A stretch of 64,000 bases of DNA. Origin: Topomyia yanbarensis. Lineage: Eukaryota > Arthropoda > Insecta > Diptera > Culicidae. The notes under the pieces were generated by a model. That model ran no database searches, was not told the origin of the DNA, and saw nothing but the letters and a program-made list of their open reading frames with translations. This document shows, in pieces, positions 20,063 to 30,000 of this stretch (position 1 is its first letter; each line of letters begins with the position of its first letter). The translations under genes and the position numbers were made by a program. Where the stretch lies: the NCBI RefSeq assembly GCF_030247195.1, contig NC_080670.1, positions 162,450,080 to 162,514,079 on the forward strand, in the 5' to 3' direction.

Positions 20063-20988
20063 AGTGACACTCATACTATCGAAACTCCAGCGGAAATGGC
20101 GAAACGAACAGCAATAGTAACTTCAACTAACAAGGACATATTAACGAGGAGTGAAAACATAGACGAATGAACAACACTAAGTCGAATATTCGTCGTCGAG
20201 AACTATCTGAGTAGATTGATCCCAAGTTAGGCTCATAAAAATCGTTATCGGTCTCCATAGAAACTTTCAACTTCATTGGAGTAGAGTAGATACGCCGCCG
20301 GGTATTATCCGTCAAAGTTGGTAGCTAAATGGATCAACGTATGCAGAGGAGCTTTATCGGTTTTGCAGGGAAGGCTGCTAGTCGAATGGCACAATGAATA
20401 AAATCATTATGGTTTACAAGAGGAAGGTGAAGTTTTCCATTAGGCGTAATGCGATTGTTGAGGTTTTCAGGAATTCCTCTCAAAAAAATATAAGCGCAAT
20501 CCCAATTTATCGAGCTGAGTCGATTGGTAGGGGAGCACGGGGCTAGTTGGCAGTTGGGGTAAGTGGGCGGAAGCCTCTTTTCTTCGTTTCTTTTAGACAT
20601 AAAGCGTTGTCTCTCGTTGTGTACCTCAAGTAATGTGAAACACATTATCCGATGTGTTTTTGTTGCAAAATATTTTGTTTTGTTGAAATTGTGGGCGATA
20701 TTGTGTTTTCAAGCATACCAAGTAAATTTTCTAAATTTTAAATACTTTGCGGTATTTAGGGTGATTTTCAGCTGGCGCATTCTTACCAAAACGTAGTTCA
20801 GCTGATTGTTCTGGGCAGTTACCAGTGGTACTGAAACAGGACCTCTACAGTTTTGAGGACTATGCTTCTGTTCAGTAGTCTGACCAGTCGATGCTACCGA
20901 GAAATAACCAATGTACTAATGCCCCTGTTTTGGAATCTGCGTAGCTTCAAAAACCTCCAACATAATGCCTTCCCAAGGCTTGATCGCA
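20063..20988. other. No gene recognised; GGGGAGC-type terminus near 20530
   Basis: Two minus-strand frames here (20127-20315 and 20334-20645) have protein-like composition but no recognised motif and are interrupted. At 20530 a GGGGAGCACGGGG start followed by GGGGTAAGTGGGCGG resembles the opening of the GGGGA-type elements, but no matching right end was found. Confidence 0.35.
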
Positions 20989-20999
20989 TCTCTTGTGTT

Positions 21000-21162
21000 T
21001 TTTTTATTTCAATTATAGAGGTTTTAACCTTAAGGTCATTCGCCTCTTCGGGTTAGAAAAATCTCTTAGGAAAAATTTCTAACCCTATGTGCGGGGTCGG
21101 GACTCGAACCCAGGTGCGCTGCGTACAAGGCAATCGATTTACCAATACGCTACGCCCACTCC
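21000..21162 (-). mobile_element. tRNA-derived SINE with 11-bp target duplication
   Basis: On the minus strand: A-box region GGGCGTAGCGTATTGGTAAA, B box GGTTCGAGTCC, a TTAGAAA...TTTCTAACC stem, GAGGCGAATGACCTTAAGG, AAAACCTCTATAAT and an A-rich tail. It is flanked by TCTCTTGTGTT at 20989-20999 and 21163-21173. About 160 bp, complete. It resembles the Feilai-type tRNA SINEs described from Aedes; that name is an inference. A second full copy lies at 34448-34618 and a tail fragment at 3345-3391. Confidence 0.9.
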
Positions 21163-21321
21163 TCTCTTGTGTTCTCTAGCAACTTATCTCAACAAATTTT
21201 TCCGCGCAATTCTTCTATCTTCACCGTTGCAATCATCCCTTAATTTATCTTCACCGTTGTTTTTTTCCATTAGTTTCCACGAATACAAGTAGTTAGGGAA
21301 ATAAAATCAACCACGTCAGAG

Positions 21322-22647
21322 ATCAGTTCGGTTTCTCATCTTGCGCAGTTCAGAAGCTAAAAATCGCTCCGCTGCTATAGCAGGACAGGCAATCAAATTT
21401 TACCCGTGCGCTGCATTATCTAGTTGCAAAAACAAAATTCGATATCTACTACCTAGTGTGTGAAACGTGAACAAATAATGAGTAACAATGCCAAGCCAGT
21501 TTATAGCCCAGTTCGGCCGAACTATGTTGCTGTTGACTTTTCGAAATGTCCGGTAAGACTAGCGACCCATGACGTGGAGCAATTGTTGAAGGTGAACATG
21601 AAGCTCAACATAGCAGAAGTCAATGCTGTGCAATTCCATCATCTACGGCATGAGGTACTGATTACGTTCCAAAACATTAAACAAGTAGAATCATTTGCTA
21701 CGCAGAACAACTTGAAGCACGTTGTCGAATGTAATGACATTTTATACAGCATCCCAACATACGTAGACCGTGACACTATTGAAGTTAAAATGCATGGCTT
21801 GGCTCCGCGTACTAATCCTGCTGTTATCAAACAACACATGCCAAAATACGGTGAATTGGAATCCATTTGGGAAGAAACATGGAGGAAACTCTTCCAAGGT
21901 CTCCGCAACGGAGTGCTTGTGGCGAGAATGCGGCTGACAAAACCTATCCCCTCATATCTGACCATTTATGGCAAAACACAAGATATTACATTTAATCAGC
22001 GAACATTGGTCACGTACCAAGGGCTGATTTCTACGAGCCAGTTCTGTGATCAACCGCTACACCACGGAAAACCTTGCTTGGAGGCTGCTAAAGAATGTCA
22101 ATATGCTACGACCAAAACCAGTACACAGTCGTCGTATGCTAAACCACAACCGGTTGGTAAACCAACGACTGCGGTCCGCGCATTAACAAACACTAACTCA
22201 ACGATATGGTCCAGGACCACTAAACCAACTACCGCTACGAACAGTGAAATTACAACGATTATACCAGATGATTACAAACCGACAACCAACACCTCCAAAA
22301 ATGAATCAGATGCCGATGAAGACCGATCTACAACAGAGACCCGTAAGCACAAATAACAAATAAGAAAAACCGACCGTGAGCAACTTGAATATAGTACCGA
22401 TGACGACATGGACGTGAACGAAAACGCGAGAGAAAGCGAACTGAATGACTCTAGTTATGATAGACAATGCAGCTGTTTCACTGTCTAGAAAGATCTCAAC
22501 ACGCAGCAGCAAGCTGCGTTAACAAGACCCGATGGATAGCCTTAGTGAAAATTAATTTTTATTTTTTACATATTGTAAAAATCATAAAAGACCCACGGCT
22601 CAGTTGTGCTAATGCATTAAACCATGTCAAATAAACAAGAAAAAAAA
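21322..22647 (+). mobile_element. ORF1-only 'half-LINE' with 10-bp target duplication
   Basis: Flanked by CACGTCAGAG at 21312-21321 and 22648-22657, so the interval is one complete insertion. The contents are a 5' UTR of ~156 bp, ORF1 (21478-22356), ~290 bp of 3' region and an A-run. No endonuclease or reverse transcriptase is present or deleted in place; the 3' UTR follows ORF1 directly. The 3' end, GCTAATGCAT then TGTCAAATAAACAAG, resembles the LINE end at about 5225-5265. It is analogous to mammalian HAL1 half-LINEs; mobilisation in trans is inferred. Confidence 0.8.
21478..22356 (+). CDS. LINE ORF1 (gag-like) protein of a half-LINE, 292 aa
   Basis: The start is the ATG at 21478 in the context AAATAATGAG; an upstream in-frame GTG at 21460 is not a credible start. 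Residues 10-180 form the conserved ORF1 core (PVRPNYVAVDFSKCP, HDVEQLL, GVLVARMRLTKPIPSYLTI). A zinc knuckle follows at 187-200: the pattern should be C-x2-C-x4-H-x4-C, but the first Cys is Ser (AGC), with C190, H195 and C200 kept. Residues 201-292 are Thr/Ser-rich and probably disordered. After the TAA, another frame encodes an acidic tail (DDDMDVNENA), so a frameshift may have cut the original C-terminus. Such proteins bind element RNA. A diverged homologue is at 47290-48842. Confidence 0.75.
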   Translation: MSNNAKPVYSPVRPNYVAVDFSKCPVRLATHDVEQLLKVNMKLNIAEVNAVQFHHLRHEVLITFQNIKQVESFATQNNLKHVVECNDILYSIPTYVDRDTIEVKMHGLAPRTNPAVIKQHMPKYGELESIWEETWRKLFQGLRNGVLVARMRLTKPIPSYLTIYGKTQDITFNQRTLVTYQGLISTSQFCDQPLHHGKPCLEAAKECQYATTKTSTQSSYAKPQPVGKPTTAVRALTNTNSTIWSRTTKPTTATNSEITTIIPDDYKPTTNTSKNESDADEDRSTTETRKHK

Positions 22648-22657
22648 CACGTCAGAG

Positions 22658-24480
22658 CCCCACTTGAAAGGGTAAAGGAAAAGATACTGTAGAGTGTGCC
22701 ATGGTGCTCCACTGGTTCCGTGCTCGACTGAGTTTGATGTAAGCGTTGGAGTGTTGAAGCTTCCTACCATTCATTCATGAACTCACTGTCTCCAGGAGGT
22801 CGCGTGTGCAAGCAGGGATGCAGGGAGTGGTGACACAAGACCTGGAAATGCGCAATGCATTCGAGCATTGTTCGGAAAAAACCCAGACTTTTTGACTAGT
22901 ATAAGTTATACTAAGGACTAATGTTTTCAATAAGTGTAAAAAATATAACTGTCGTTTTGAAATAACAGCAACAAGTAGCAATCTAAAATTAGCTACCGTT
23001 ACGATCGGTGGGCATGTAGTTTGATGATGATTTATAGCATATTTTCGGTGAAATATATACATAGCATAAATCAAATGGCACGTTCGTTATTGACAGTGCA
23101 CTGCACCGGTGTAGTCGATCTTACACTGACTCAAACCAGGGTGTAATCTGTCTATCTCTTTTTTGCATCTATGTCTATGTATCGCCAGGTGGAAACGAAA
23201 ACGCCATAATAAAACTGGCGTAAAAATGTAAGATATTTATTCGTGTTTGATTCGAAAATTTGTTCTGCGTTGAACCGAACTGCTCTAACAAATGTCATCA
23301 AATAGGTAGGGTGAAAAAAGGCAATAGTATACAATCATCTTATTTCTATATGAAACCAGAGATGAAAAATAATCTGATTTGCAATGAAAAAATAAAACCA
23401 TTACGAAGGACCAACATTCGTACTTCGGCCGACCAACCTACTACTGCCATGCCGCTTTGGAAGTATTATGAACGCACAGCCCTCCGGCTTTTCTCGATGT
23501 TCTTGCCGTAAGTCAATGTAATAGTCAGTAGGGCATGCGGGTATGTAATCGATAGAGCCGATTGGGTTGCTGTCTGTCAGATCGATTCATAACTTCCCTT
23601 ATCAAAAATTTGCGAAGCAATGCGTCATCAACACACTGCATCAACAAATTTAACAAATTTCTAAAACTGGCCAAAAAATTGCAGTCGGTTACCATTTCTA
23701 CTTCTTAGAAATCACTAAAAAAATATTCAACATTAGCTACTTCAGCTAATTATTCCCTAGCTGCTTCAGGTTATTCCAAAATGCTTGACGGAAGTGGCCA
23801 AAATCCAATACAATGTATGTGCTAGTGATAATAGCTATATAATATTATAGTTTTGTTTTGTTCCTGCTTTTTATTTTTACTTATTTCAACTGCGCGGTGT
23901 AATTATGTATAACGAATTCATCTTAATCACTTTCGAATTTTTTAAATAGATCTTGAATGAATGTCTTTAGCAATGACAGCTATTATTTAATATTTACTGA
24001 TATGTACAACATAAAGTACAATAACAATCTTGCCTACTCATAAAACTATTCTATGTAAACGCAGATAAAATCCTAAATGACTTCTTATTTATCGTTCATG
24101 CCGAGAAATTACTCCTAAAGTTAGTCATATGCACAGCAACTACATATCAATGCGACATAAACAACTGTGCAATGTTACTCTGCAATGTAGCATGCATGCA
24201 ATCTGACATAATATGCACACCACAATTAATTCTGTTCAATTGGCCAAACCAAAATGTTTTCTGTTTCTTTATTTTATCAATGTTTCTCAAGTCAGTGATG
24301 GATGCCATATCCCACCTTTTACTAGTTGCATACAATCAAAAATAAACGTGCATTGTTATGACTAAAATAAGCGATAAAAAGCATGACTTGCTCTGGTTGA
24401 TTACTTCTTTGACCAATTTATCGCAATTCACGCATGGTGCTCGCAACAAAATCTGTTGAAATAATGGTTGCCAATGTGCG
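22658..24480. other. No gene recognised
   Basis: About 1.8 kb, AT-rich in its right half. Short frames only. No inverted-repeat element or RNA gene was identified. Confidence 0.4.
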
Positions 24481-24830
24481 CAGAGATTTTTACTATTGAT
24501 TACAAAATTTCGCGACAACAAATCTTGAATTCGGAACAATATATCGATGTGATATTCACTCTATCGGATTCCCCAATGTCTCAATTAGGGAATGAAGCAT
24601 TTTGGTGTGGATCTGAGCTACCGTTTACTAGCTAGGGCGATCGGAACACAGCGCTGTCCTGTTTTCCCATACAAAATCAGAATTTTGGATTTTGACTATT
24701 GATGTTCAAATTTCGCGACAACACGCCGGGACTTGTACTGAACCAATCTATGCGGAAAAGATCTCAAAAATTTCGCAATATACTAACTTAGGGAATGAGT
24801 CATTCTGGAGAAGAAATTTGCCATAGTTTT
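24480..24830 (+). repeat. Two-copy tandem duplication, period 203 bp
   Basis: ACTATTGAT followed by AATTTCGCGACAACA occurs at 24492 and 24695. TAGGGAATGA(A/G) occurs at about 24586 and 24789. Both pairs are 203 bp apart. The units are diverged, so the duplication is old. Non-coding. Confidence 0.6.
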
Positions 24831-24899
24831 TGTGAAAAATGAGTTTAACCAGCACAAGGTCGCCATCCGATTTTTTTCGCTCCGGTACTGCCTTAAAGC

Positions 24900-25430
24900 A
24901 GTTTTTATGAACTGCAGAAAGTTTTCACAACCTTCAGCCATTCCGTGAACTTCAGGTATGTTCTTCGATTCTCAGAAAAGCTCTACGAAGCTTCAAACGT
25001 ATTATTTCAGTTCAATTCTACGAACTTCGGGGTCACTGAGGTGAAGTACTCCGAACTTCCAGAAAGCAACACAAACTCCAAATAAGTCTACCGAATGTCA
25101 GGAAAATCATACAGGCTTTGCAATTAATATAAATGGACTTAGGTAGATAGGGCAATTTTCTATAAACTTTATGAAAATTCTATAACCATTTGAAATGTTT
25201 GCAAATTCCAGATAAGCTCTACGAACTTGCACAAAATACCTTTCGACCCGCAGGGAAGTTATAAGGTTTTCACGGGAATCCAACAAACTTCCAGGAAGTC
25301 TTATGATATCCTAAGCACATTACGTAATGTCTATGAAAGTTATGCAGATCGTGAAAAGGATGTCCTACAGAAATTCAGGTACAAAAACTTTCAGTGAAGA
25401 TTTTCGAAACTAGGAAAGGCTTTCTACATC
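24900..25430. repeat. Degenerate short-period repeat built on GAACTTC
   Basis: Variants of (C/G)GAACTTC(C)AG, with GAAAG(C/T)TCTACGAA between them, recur at irregular spacing of roughly 20-70 bp (for example near 24952, 25024, 25052, 25212 and 25270). A similar block lies at about 49060-49520. Non-coding, decayed satellite-like sequence. Confidence 0.45.
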
Positions 25431-25659
25431 AGCGGGTGTTCAATAAAAAATCGGTATTTTTTTGAAACAATGTTTATTCTTCAAAAAACGTCAATGAATA
25501 TAGGATAAGGGGCCCAGGTCAGCCGTACGACGCAACTTAGTCGCGATGTTCTCACAAGAGCGCTAGATGGCACCGACATCCATCTTCCGGATACAATTCC
25601 GGGTTCTGGTGGTCAACTGGTTCGTATGCTTGGCCCGCCAAATATTTTTGTACACTATT

Positions 25660-25790
25660 TGTTTATTTGTTTACAGCAAGACAAGCAACATCAATTTTGG
25701 TTCGCAAGCTGCGTACGTTCTGGTGATAAAGCCAGATACCGTTGAGGCGCTCATGTGAAACAGAGGGAGTTTGTGTCTGCAAATGGGTAA
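25660..25790 (-). pseudogene. LINE ORF2 start (endonuclease N-terminus) remnant
   Basis: The minus-strand frame reads WLYHQNVRSLRTKIDVACLAV, the characteristic first strand of the AP-endonuclease domain of LINE ORF2. It lies just downstream, in element orientation, of the ORF1 remnant at 26030-26580, as expected for one LINE. The rest of ORF2 is not seen; the copy ends within the 25480-25660 stretch. Confidence 0.6.
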
Positions 25791-26029
25791 ACTCTTTCAA
25801 CGTGTATGTACACGCAGAAAAAAGATTTGTAGGTTCAATAAAAATATGGATTAAATTCAATAAATAAAATTATTGATCGGGAAGATATATACGCTCTATA
25901 TTTTTACCCGACGAACAGGGGTTGACACTAGTTTCCAAATGATTTCCCGAGGCTGTAGTTGGTGGACCAATTAAGCTGGCGAGGATGAACTGCAACGTTA
26001 GCTCCATCATTGCGGGTAATTGCTACGAG

Positions 26030-26580
26030 TAATCAATCATCGATGGAGCCATCTTCAGACGCCTTAAATAAAGTGGACAATCGAAACTCCACGCAGCGTG
26101 ACTCACGTTCATTTTCTCGGTGGCAGACTGTGCTGTTGCATTAATTCCAACACAATTCATACACTTCGCGTTAGCGGCGTCGTAGTCTTTGGCTTTGTGG
26201 CCTTCCGCACTTTGTGGGCAACATACTGGCTGGGAGCAGACCTGTGCTTTGCGGCCATATTCGGAGCAATTGTACCATCGGAAAAGATCGACGTCTTGGA
26301 AGATCCGGTACTGGTCCCAGCCAATGTTGACACGTTGAAGTTTCAGGTTGTAGGTGTTGGCATCAGTTTCTAATGTTATTACAAAGGGATTGTTCTTCAC
26401 ACGTTCTCGTTTCTGAGATTTCACGATCTTAAGTTCACACGATTCCGGCAGACTGTTCTGTGCTTTTTGATTTCCAATAATTTCATCCTGGACGCATACT
26501 TCCGAGATTCCAGTGTTTTTGATTCTGGAGTTGAGCGGTTTTTGAATCTCGATGTAATATTTCTATGTTGGTAAGAAATT
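26030..26580 (-). pseudogene. LINE ORF1 (gag-like) remnant with three decayed zinc knuckles
   Basis: Minus-strand reading: KNTGISEVCVQDEIIGNQKA (about 26450-26515), NNPFVITLETDANTYNLKLQ and RVNIGWDQYRIFQDVDLFRW, then a series of Cys/His knuckles, YNCSEYGRKAQVC, CCPQSAEGHKAKD and AKCMNC (26170-26270). In the first knuckle the leading Cys is Trp and the His is Arg; in the second the inner Cys is Ser. It then ends with WSFDCPLYLRR. This is the RNA-binding ORF1 of an I/Jockey-type LINE, not functional because key zinc ligands are lost. Confidence 0.7.
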
Positions 26581-26937
26581 AGAGATATCTTTCACACAAC
26601 AGTGCAATGAGTCAAGAAACGAACCGGGATGTCAACGTACAAGATCACGGAGATACCCAATCGAGTCAAGCAAAACACCATGGCTAAAGCAAGAGCGCGT
26701 AAAATGTATACGTTCGATTTCTAGTAACTAACAGCTCAAAAGTTTTACACGGCTGCCGGAAAAGGTCAGGTGAAAGGTAATTTAAGCAGAAAAAGTAACC
26801 AGAAAAATACTTGGTTTGACAGGTGATTTGCACATGTGCACTGAAAAGTGAAATTTTCGTGACAACTGGCACTGTCGAACAATATCTTTATGTCAAGGAA
26901 CGTTAGCCAAAACACTTGTTGCCTTTTTATGAAACAC
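26581..26937. other. No gene recognised
   Basis: Probably LINE 5' flank or UTR next to the ORF1 remnant. No domain or repeat boundary could be fixed. Confidence 0.35.
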
Positions 26938-27013
26938 AATACTGCCCATGATCGCATATCAGTCCCATAAAGATAGGAACTCCCATAGAAAGCGGGACAA
27001 ATATGCGATCATA
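26938..27013. mobile_element. Foldback element, copy 3 of 3
   Basis: Left arm ATACTGCCCATGATCGCAT, right arm ATGCGATCAT (27003-27012), with the same internal CAGTCCCATAAAGATAGGAA block as copy 2. The right terminus is altered: the arm stops and ATAGATCGCATAGATCC follows. Confidence 0.75.
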
Positions 27014-30000
27014 GATCGCATAGATCCGTGTTATTTTGACCAGACCTAGCTTCCGATCACTACAAGAAAATGGCTCAGTAATGGTAAGTTGTACCCAAGG
27101 ACAAAAACCCTCTAAACTCACCAGAGTTGTGCGGAATTGTTCCATATAGGGCAATCCTTAAGCGAAACCTCACAGTAACTCGGAAAATAATTCGAAATGA
27201 GAAACAATTCGAAGCAAATTGGCGATCGGCATTAACACATTCGCGGTACAAAATCGGTTGGAAGATATGAAACCTAGAGTCCGAAAATTCGCTATCGGAA
27301 GCCAAAACACAGAGTTTTTAGTATTTTGTAGTCATTAAACTTCAAGAAGCAATATAGTTGGTCAATTTATATAACACCGAAATCAGTGTGCACTCAATCA
27401 TGTTTAAGCAATTTTTAACGGTTCCACCATTTACCCAGCTCCGGGACACTTACGGCACAATGTGATAAGTCGTTTACCGTCCACAATGCACATCTATTCC
27501 TCCCTTTTACCCTTCAAGTTGTTTAAATTTTAATATGGGTTAATTTAATTTACCAATTCCTAAGCAACTCTTATTACATAATCATCAGAGAAATACGAAA
27601 AATCGGCACGCAATATAACAAAATCATCGTCACAATGAAACGCGATATGAAACTAACAAGAACCAAAAGTTCCAGAAATGAAAATAAACCACGAAAGCCT
27701 ACAACGAAAAACTTGTCCCCAACACGCCATTCCTATTACCTCGTATGATTAACTGCTCTGCAGGTGACAGACCGTCGTCAAGTACTTCCCAGCGTCTAAT
27801 CACTGAAACCTGATGCAGAAAAAAAAACCTGCCTGCATCATGCCCACACGAACTTCGCGCCCGGAACGAAAGCTCATACGGTACACGGGCGATCGATCAA
27901 TTATATAATTACTGTACGCTAAACGTAAAATTACTATTATTATCGGCACTGGATCGCACCGGCGATCGATTGTGCCGTTTGCCGACATTGTAATAAGCTT
28001 CTCCCGGATCGGGATCGCCGTACGGTTGTGTTGATGTGAATAATGGCTGTCGCAGTACTAGAACGGCCTCCCCACCTCCTGCCGTGAGACAAATAGATTA
28101 CGATCAGTCAACCACCAGAACCTGTAATTGATACCGCGACGCTTATGGTGAAATCGGCGATCCTCGATCGAACAAGCGCAGGTGATTTTCAGGTGACGCT
28201 TTCCGTTCATGGTTACCACGCGGTGAAGGAGAAAAAAAATGGTGCACTACTGGTTCGCTCCGTCGATTGCACGTCCTTTTTAAGGCCTCGTCGCAATACA
28301 ATGACTAATCATCGGCCATGAGATCGGTAACCACCGCCATGTAATTGCAAAAATTTACATTATTTGACACACTGCAATGTTCCCATGTTGGGAAAGCTAA
28401 TAATCTTTGGTTTACGGGATCGGTCTTAAAAAGGGGAGGTCCCGGCGCCGTCGCCATCGTAGACAACTCTGTTTCGCCACGAGGCGGCCTGAACTTTAGA
28501 TTTCATCACCAAAGGAGCTTACAACCTAAGTTTGTAGATACAATGTTGTACTGCGAAAACCACGGATTCTGATCCCGAGATGCAAGCCGGCCATCTATCT
28601 GTCTCTATCTCTCTCTCTCTCGCACACTTACCACGCAGATGCAATATAAGAAAAACAGACAGATCGATTAAAAGACAAACGAGTTCGCTCCAAGTACAAG
28701 CTATTATTATGCCGGAGTAAATAAATTCGGATCGTGTGTACCCTGTCAGATACCGGTCCGTACGTGGCAAGGGGATTAGCATCGTTTTGTTTTCCTTGCG
28801 CCTTCCAGAATAGTTCTTCTGGTAGTTTGAGTAGCGATCGGGGCGGCGAGCGGACGATGGTAGTTTGCTGTAAGTAGGCACACGATCTTCACTCTGTACC
28901 TAGTTTGCAGTCAGTCAACGTGGGACTTGGTCCGAATTACCGAGGTCGTTGAACCAACCGAGATTTGCACAAACCATAAAAATGTAAACGGTATGCTTCG
29001 GGCCAAAGTTTACGAGTTCTCGTTTCGTCGAATTCGGTGGTTATAGATCACAATGGGTTCACTTACCTGGAATGAAACAAAGAGAAACAAAAAATATACA
29101 GTTAATAAACGAACAAAGTATAACAAAAACTATGTTATTGTAAGACCTTCCCAAAAAATGAGGTCATTAGAACTTGAGCCCGCAATTGTTTTCGAACACG
29201 GCGAAAGTTTTTGCCCCCACAGTTACAATTCCGCGCGTGACCGGCGTTAAACGGTACTATTCTGTATCAAAAAAGCTGACAACAATCGCTCGCATGTGTG
29301 ACGCACCCCAAAAATTGTGGGATAATTCCCAACCGCCCAGTAGCAACAAGAACCTTAAGAATTCACTTCATTTTCGTATCAAAGTGTGTGCTAATTGGAT
29401 TACGGCGGGCGATAGGTTGTCTGGAAAGAGCGAAAGGGCATGAACACGCGCGAGCCTTGTTGGACAAACACCGGGAGAATGCGCCTCGCTCGGAACAATA
29501 AGCAATTTGAAGCGGGGAGCTAGCCCCGAGCCGTTTGAAAACAAAGCGCCTTTGAAGTGCCCAGTCAGTCAGCGCTCCCTCCCTCTCCGGCACCGTTCCT
29601 ATCACCCACCCTGTGCGCGCTTTGTTTTATATGCGACACTGTGTTCGCTGCGCTAGTCTGAGGAGGCCACCAGATCGCCGTGGAATCCATTATAAGCGCT
29701 GGGAACGAGAATCAATCACGTCAGATACGCGGCCAACGAAGAAATCTGCTGCTCCCCTGGAAACTTGGCAAACAATCAACAATGTCGGCGAGATCGAGAT
29801 CGTGTTACAGTTTAGCCGGAGTGTTGTGGTACGAAACATAACATTCAGTGCACAACTAAAACATAAACTACATACAGACAGACAGACAGGGCAGAATGCT
29901 CTTTCCCATCGTCGGTCGTCGCTCGTAAAAGCACTAACTAACTAACCTAACAGCTGTTTCTGAGAAGCGAACGGAGGAGGGTTTGGTCGATGGAAATTTG

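Noticed and set aside
20127..20645. Minus-strand frames with protein-like composition
   Set aside because: Interrupted by stops between them and lacking any recognised motif; not enough to call a gene.
28880..28960. Possible host core promoter at a TCAGT initiator (about 28909)
   Set aside because: No TATA box upstream, and the best DPE-like word is about 4 bp out of register; no coding exon follows.
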